From the NCBI GenBank assembly GCA_023091735.1, contig JALKBU010000189.1:1-64000 (forward strand): DNA of 64,000 bases. Direction: 5' to 3'. The notes beneath the pieces are model-generated. The model did not search any database. It was not told the DNA's origin and saw only the letters and a program-made list of their open reading frames with translations. This document shows positions 60,234-64,000 of the stretch, piece by piece; position 1 is the first letter of the stretch, and each line of letters starts with the position of its first letter. This DNA is from Trichomonas tenax. Taxonomy: Eukaryota; Parabasalia; Trichomonadida; Trichomonadidae. The translations under genes and the position numbers were made by a program.

Positions 60234-60278
60234 AACATTTCGCGGTATGGCAGCGAAGTCGACATAGCGCGAAATGTT
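60234..60278. other. Hairpin with 11-bp perfect stem
   Basis: AACATTTCGCG (60234-60244) pairs with CGCGAAATGTT (60268-60278); after one mismatch TATG/CATA extends it to about 15 pairs. It is the third strong hairpin within 400 bases. Confidence 0.6.
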
Positions 60279-60343
60279 AAAATGTGACACATCCACACGT
60301 CAGACCTTGTTAGAATCAATGGTGCACACTGAGTCCCCCCATG

Positions 60344-60573
60344 TAGGGATTAAAATTTTCATTAATTTCGAAACGCGCGTTAATTTTTTATTTTAAACTT
60401 ATGATTTAATTTATATTAAAATCTTTGATATTGTGACGTTAAAAATAAAATTGCCAGACTTTTTAAAATGTCAAGCTCTTAAAAAGAGCCCTCGCTCCTC
60501 TATAGGGAATTAAAATTTAAATAAATTTCAAAATCAGCGTTAATTTTTTATTTTAAATGTAGATATAATTTAT
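60344..60573. repeat. Two diverged direct repeats of about 70 bp
   Basis: 60344-60413 and 60503-60573 both begin TAGGGA(A)TTAAAATTT, share GCGTTAATTTTTTATTTTAAA and end in TAATTTAT. They are about 159 bases apart and look roughly 75-80 percent alike by eye. Each is preceded by a C-rich patch. Confidence 0.65.
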
Positions 60574-60614
60574 TTTTCCATTAGTGATATAATTTATTTT
60601 GTCATGCGATTGTT

Positions 60615-60630
60615 GGTAGGTAGGTAGGTA
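60615..60630 (+). repeat. (GGTA)4 microsatellite
   Basis: Four uninterrupted GGTA units followed by a diverged GATA. It lies between the direct repeats and the small minus-strand pseudogene. Confidence 0.85.
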
Positions 60631-60693
60631 GATAAAAATATTTTCAGGAAAGGGTCAAAAATTAATTTTCAAAAATATGAAGTCAAAAGTGGT

Positions 60694-61017
60694 TTATTCA
60701 GTCTTCTTCTGTTCTTCTGCTTCCTTCATTCGTTTTACAATCCATCTCGGATTCTTCTGTCTTCCTGCGGCAAGTGCTGCTAACTGCTTTTCAGTACATT
60801 TACGTTTATGCTTGACTTGTTTCTCTTCAGCACTTTGGGCCTCAAGGGTTTTAGCCCGTTCTGTCTTCGTGAATCATGTATCTGTCTTTTCTTCATTCTT
60901 TTTATTCTTCTTTGGCTTAGTTGTTTTGAGTTCGTTTAATATTTCTTCCTTCAAAGATGATTTAAGAGCTTCAATGTCTGTCAAGGCACTCTGTGCCCGG
61001 GATTGTTCGCAATCCAT
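60694..61017 (-). pseudogene. Small basic ORF interrupted by TGA, transposon companion
   Basis: From the ATG at 61017 a 107-codon frame runs to a TAA at 60694, with a single in-frame TGA at 60874-60876. The product would start MDCEQSRAQSAL, become Lys-rich (KPKKNKKNEEK) and contain CTEKQLAALAAGRQKNPRW, which looks like a small nucleic-acid-binding helix. No family is recognised. The opposite-strand ORF of similar length is a shadow. It diverges from the ORF at 61072 across 54 bases. Confidence 0.5.
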
Positions 61018-61071
61018 GATTTATTATGGGATAAAAAATTAAAAATATTATTTTTTAACATAGATTAAAAT

Positions 61072-61320
61072 ATGAGCCTGAGTCGATCTGAAAGAAACTC
61101 AATAATTATTAATGATACAAAAGGAATACAACATACATTATATTATGTAATGAAAAACAAAAATGGAAACATTCAGGTTAGAAAACGAAAAGTTCCATTA
61201 CCTACAACAACAACGGAAGAAAAGAAAGAACCCCAGTTACAGCAACAGCTAAACCAGCAACAACAGCACAAGTTGAGCCCACTCGTAGTGTTTGAAATTA
61301 AGACAGATATTGTCTGCTAA
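61072..61320 (+). CDS. Short Lys/Gln-rich ORF within the mobile element
   Basis: An ATG-started 82-residue frame. The N-terminal half (SRSERNSIIINDTKGIQHTL) looks protein-like and basic; the C-terminal half is a Thr/Gln-rich tract encoded by CAA/CAG triplets. Its last 70 bases overlap the end of the antisense transposase relic, so the true C-terminus may be lost. It is divergent with the small pseudogene at 61017. No homologue is recognised. Confidence 0.35.
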   Translation: MSLSRSERNSIIINDTKGIQHTLYYVMKNKNGNIQVRKRKVPLPTTTTEEKKEPQLQQQLNQQQQHKLSPLVVFEIKTDIVC

Positions 61321-63049
61321 GGGATCTTGATCACTTCTGATAAAATCATTGAACGTTGAAATGGCTGTGTTAAACGCTTCAGATCTTACACAAAATTGAC
61401 GCATTACCTCCTTTAGGTATCTTCGTGCTCGAATTAAATCATTTGGAGGTCTCTCATTGCCTGGGTCTCGAATAGTTGCAATGTCCAGTGGTGGTGATTC
61501 AAGAAGTTTCAGTGATTGCATACCAGTATTTCCTTGATTATCAACATTAACCTCGTAATGAATGGTCGTTCCCTGTTCAAACAAAGCATCTTCTAAAAGA
61601 ACCTGGGCTTCATTAAAAGGATCCTTGTCTTGAACTGAGATGTCATTGAAATACTTTAAGCCGGATTCTTGAACTGCATTTGCAATAAATCTCTTATGGA
61701 AATTGAGTCTTCCGGATGGAAGAAGAGCATAAGCCAAGGCCCACAAACCTCCTTGATCGGAATCCAGTATGTAATTGTCGAGAGAAACAGCAAAAAATGG
61801 TGCAAATGAATTTTGAAGTGAATTCAGTGCACTTATTGCATGTGTCAACCACATATATGCTTCTGATATTTGTGAATGGTCAGATTCGAAGATTTTGATC
61901 AGTTTCTTCAAAATAACAAGACAATCATACAAATGATTAATATCTTCGATTTAAACTTCAGCAAATTGAACGACTTTGTTATAGTTGCTTTTAATAAATT
62001 TCCAAATTTCAAAGTCGTAAACCCAGCGAGTCCCAATGTGAGCAGGACATACTGATCTGATATCTTCTACATGTTCTCTGCATTCTTTCGCCAAGGAATA
62101 GATATGGCTGACAACTTGATTAATGGCTGGTGTACTCTTAGAGATATTGCAATAGCTGTTATGGATTCTGTGGCACAAGCACGGACAGAATATGATTTTG
62201 AAGAGCGCCTCGTTTGGTGAGTTATAAAAACTCTGAGTTTAGTCCCTTTTGAAGCACTTTGCTTGAGCAAGATTGCCGTCGCACACCACTGCACCGATAT
62301 TAATTTCTTTTGCAATGATTTGGTTAAAGCCATCCGTGAGGTACCTCAAATATACATCAGAAGTTCCTCCATTCATTGCAATTGCTGTGAACTGATATGA
62401 CTTCATGTATTCTTTTGGATTAACAAGAGAAAAGTCAAGATTTGCAAAGGATTGAACTTTTCCTTCATCGATAGCAACAGCAACAAATTTGAAAAGCTTA
62501 AACTTCGTGCAAGTATCATTATACGTGGTTGTTGCAATACGGATCATTGCTTTCTGTAATGTATTACGCGAGAAACCTGTCCAAATTGACTCTGTGAGCT
62601 TGTTAACGTTCAATGAAATCTAACGAAGTTTAGGATGCTTGAGTAATACCTGGTGAATTGTAAACCTGACAATAACTTTTGCTGCTTTAGTGAACTCCGG
62701 ACTCGCAAAAACATCAAGACTTAGATTGAGCTGACCTGTTATTGTTGCCAAGGCATCGATGATTTCATCAAATGAAAGGGTCGCTTTTGAACCTTCTCCG
62801 AGTTGAGTGCCATCTTCTTCGTGGAAGTATTCCGTGATCTCTCTGTGTAGCACGCCTCCCGGCTTTACAGACATGAACGTTCTTCTCCAGCCATATTTTA
62901 TAGTGGTCTTCACGTACAGGTGCTTGGTCGCAAAGACATATACTTCCGTCTTGAGTACGAACAAAACAAATACATTTAATAAAATATTTTTGGGTTCTTT
63001 CACCTATTATATTGAATTTTGAATATGTGTGTGGGGGGTGAGGCTCCAA
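61249..63049 (-). pseudogene. hAT-like transposase relic
   Basis: Most of an approximately 580-residue transposase can be read on the minus strand. The start has a Cys/His cluster reminiscent of a BED-type finger (KCICFVRTQDGSICLCDQ). An RNase-H-like core follows (VAVAIDEGKVQSFANLDF, IGAVVCDGNLAQAKCF, CPCLCHRIHNSYCN, PAHIGTRWVYDFEIWKFI). The frame is broken by a shift near 62880 and by in-frame stops at 62620-62622 (TAG), 62239-62241 (TAA) and 61951-61953 (TAA). Family assignment rests on the spacing and style of these blocks and is moderate; another DDE element is possible. It cannot now make a full protein. Confidence 0.6.
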
Positions 63050-63945
63050 ATCTGGATACCTTGTAAAGGATACCTTCGTCTAATTAGGATTTAACAAGGT
63101 TTGCTCCACCATAACAAAAATGAAGTCAAACTGTTGAATAAATTGTGTTATTTTTAATTGTTATTTTATTTTGATATATGAAGCTTAATGATCTAACTTT
63201 GCATAAAATATCTCATATGACCATCTATACCAATCAAAAACCTCATATTAATTAAAAATTAATTGTCTTAACCGCACATTGATCATATATTGCGTTAAAA
63301 TATCATAAATCATTTGATTATATAATTTATAAATGGCTGGTCTTGAGACCAGACCACTCTCAAAAATCCAACCAAACTATCTGAAAATTGAACTCGGTTT
63401 CAAGACCAGACCAAATAATCGTCACCATCAATATTATGATTAATATATGTTCAGCAGTGCATTTTATTGATAGTTTGCGTTAATATTTTCATGGTCTTCA
63501 TATAAAATTTAATAGATTTTGAAAAAACTGCATATTTTGATCGATAAACAAGGATTTAAATGAATGAAAACACTCTTAAAAGTATTTTCAAATATACTGT
63601 ATTAATTAATTAAAACATTTTAAAAACTCTATAACATCAATATGTTTGCATAAAAATGCTCAAAATAAAAATAAAATTAAGAAAAAGTATAACAGGGTGA
63701 CTCAAGAAAATAATTTCTCGCCCCTGCAAAAAATTGAATGTGGTCTTCTCCCTCGAACTCTCCAGACCATTGGAAATGGGACAACCTGACATCCTTAGTT
63801 TGAATTGAAAGTAAGATTACAAGAAAATGAAATAAATTCGGCAGAATTTAATCTAATTTTGATTTTTTAAGCAATGTTATCTGATTAAAAATGGATAGAA
63901 TTATATAGTTTCTGATTTCCAATATATTTGCACAAGAAATTTTTA
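63050..63945. other. AT-rich right flank
   Basis: No gene is supported. GGATACCTT occurs twice near 63052-63081. The candidate right terminal repeat of the mobile element lies at 63339-63412. Confidence 0.4.
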
Positions 63946-64000
63946 GAGTCTATGACAAAAGTGAACACCAAAAAGTGACAGGGGAACCTTAAAGTCACTT
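63946..64000 (-). repeat. Dispersed repeat, right copy
   Basis: GAGTCTATGACAAAAGTGAA and the bases that follow are the inverse of the unit at 74-127. The copy runs to the end of the window, so its full extent is not visible. Confidence 0.7.

Larger units (their letters stand above)
59839..63412. mobile_element. Candidate degraded DNA transposon (hAT-like)
   Basis: GGTCTGGTCTT at 59839-59849 is matched in inverse by AAGACCAGACC at 63402-63412, and a near-copy of the right arm, GGTCTTGAGACCAGACC, sits at 63339-63355. Between them lie three hairpins, two ~70-bp direct repeats, two small ORFs and a broken transposase. The arms are short and I find no target-site duplication, so these boundaries are tentative. 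The internal content supports a mobile element whatever its exact ends. Confidence 0.45.

Noticed and set aside
61201..61275. CAA/CAG-rich tract considered as an expanded repeat gene
   Set aside because: Short and interrupted, and it overlaps the antisense end of a transposase relic.
1..64000. CRISPR array, operons or bacterial-type ribosome binding sites
   Set aside because: The genes are eukaryotic with individual promoters, and no repeat-spacer array is present.

Overview
The window looks like nuclear DNA of a parabasalid protist of the trichomonad type (Trichomonas or Tritrichomonas; I cannot separate them by reading). The evidence is AT-rich intergenic DNA, long genes with no visible introns, very short 5' leaders with TCATTTT- or TCATTA-type initiator (Inr) sequences just before several ATGs, many armadillo/HEAT, ankyrin, LRR, WD40 and TKL-kinase proteins, and relics of DNA transposons. 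All three standard stop codons end intact genes.

Layout. 0.07-20 kb: a dispersed repeat at the left edge, an armadillo (importin-alpha-like) gene, a UCH deubiquitinase, cytosolic Hsp70 (EEVD end), an armadillo-like orphan, a small frameshifted gene with a 40-bp tandem repeat at its start, a GT-C-like membrane protein, exosome Rrp4, an RRM protein, a CCHC zinc-knuckle protein, a B-box/coiled-coil/TLDc protein, an EGF-like surface protein and an acidic LRR protein. 20-35 kb: a TrpRS-like protein that has lost its catalytic signatures, a Rav1/DMXL-like WD40 protein, a gene-poor stretch, a frameshifted ankyrin gene, a frameshifted type I membrane protein, a long hairpin and a TKL kinase. 35-58 kb: a class B DnaJ, a short orphan, the CAF1/POP2 deadenylase, a TFIIH p62-like protein, a giant TRRAP/Tra1 pseudokinase, NOT2, a small helical orphan, a talin-like FERM protein and a HAD hydrolase with an altered catalytic loop. 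58-64 kb: a dead NAPE-PLD-type metallo-beta-lactamase gene, three strong hairpins in a row, a degraded hAT-like transposase with small companion ORFs, and an inverted copy of the left-edge repeat.

Functional links. Hsp70 and DnaJ form a chaperone pair. Rrp4, CAF1 and NOT2 belong to mRNA decay. TRRAP and the TFIIH p62-like protein belong to transcription. These are scattered, separately promoted genes, not operons.

The most interesting signals are (1) a recurrent promoter motif, TACATGWCA and variants, present as ~20-nt phased arrays upstream of several genes, best at 20230-20319; (2) a second recurrent motif, AAAAGTGNC, near other gene starts; (3) the motif-degenerate TrpRS paralogue, whose codon use looks like that of a well-expressed gene; and (4) the three-hairpin island at 59889-60278.
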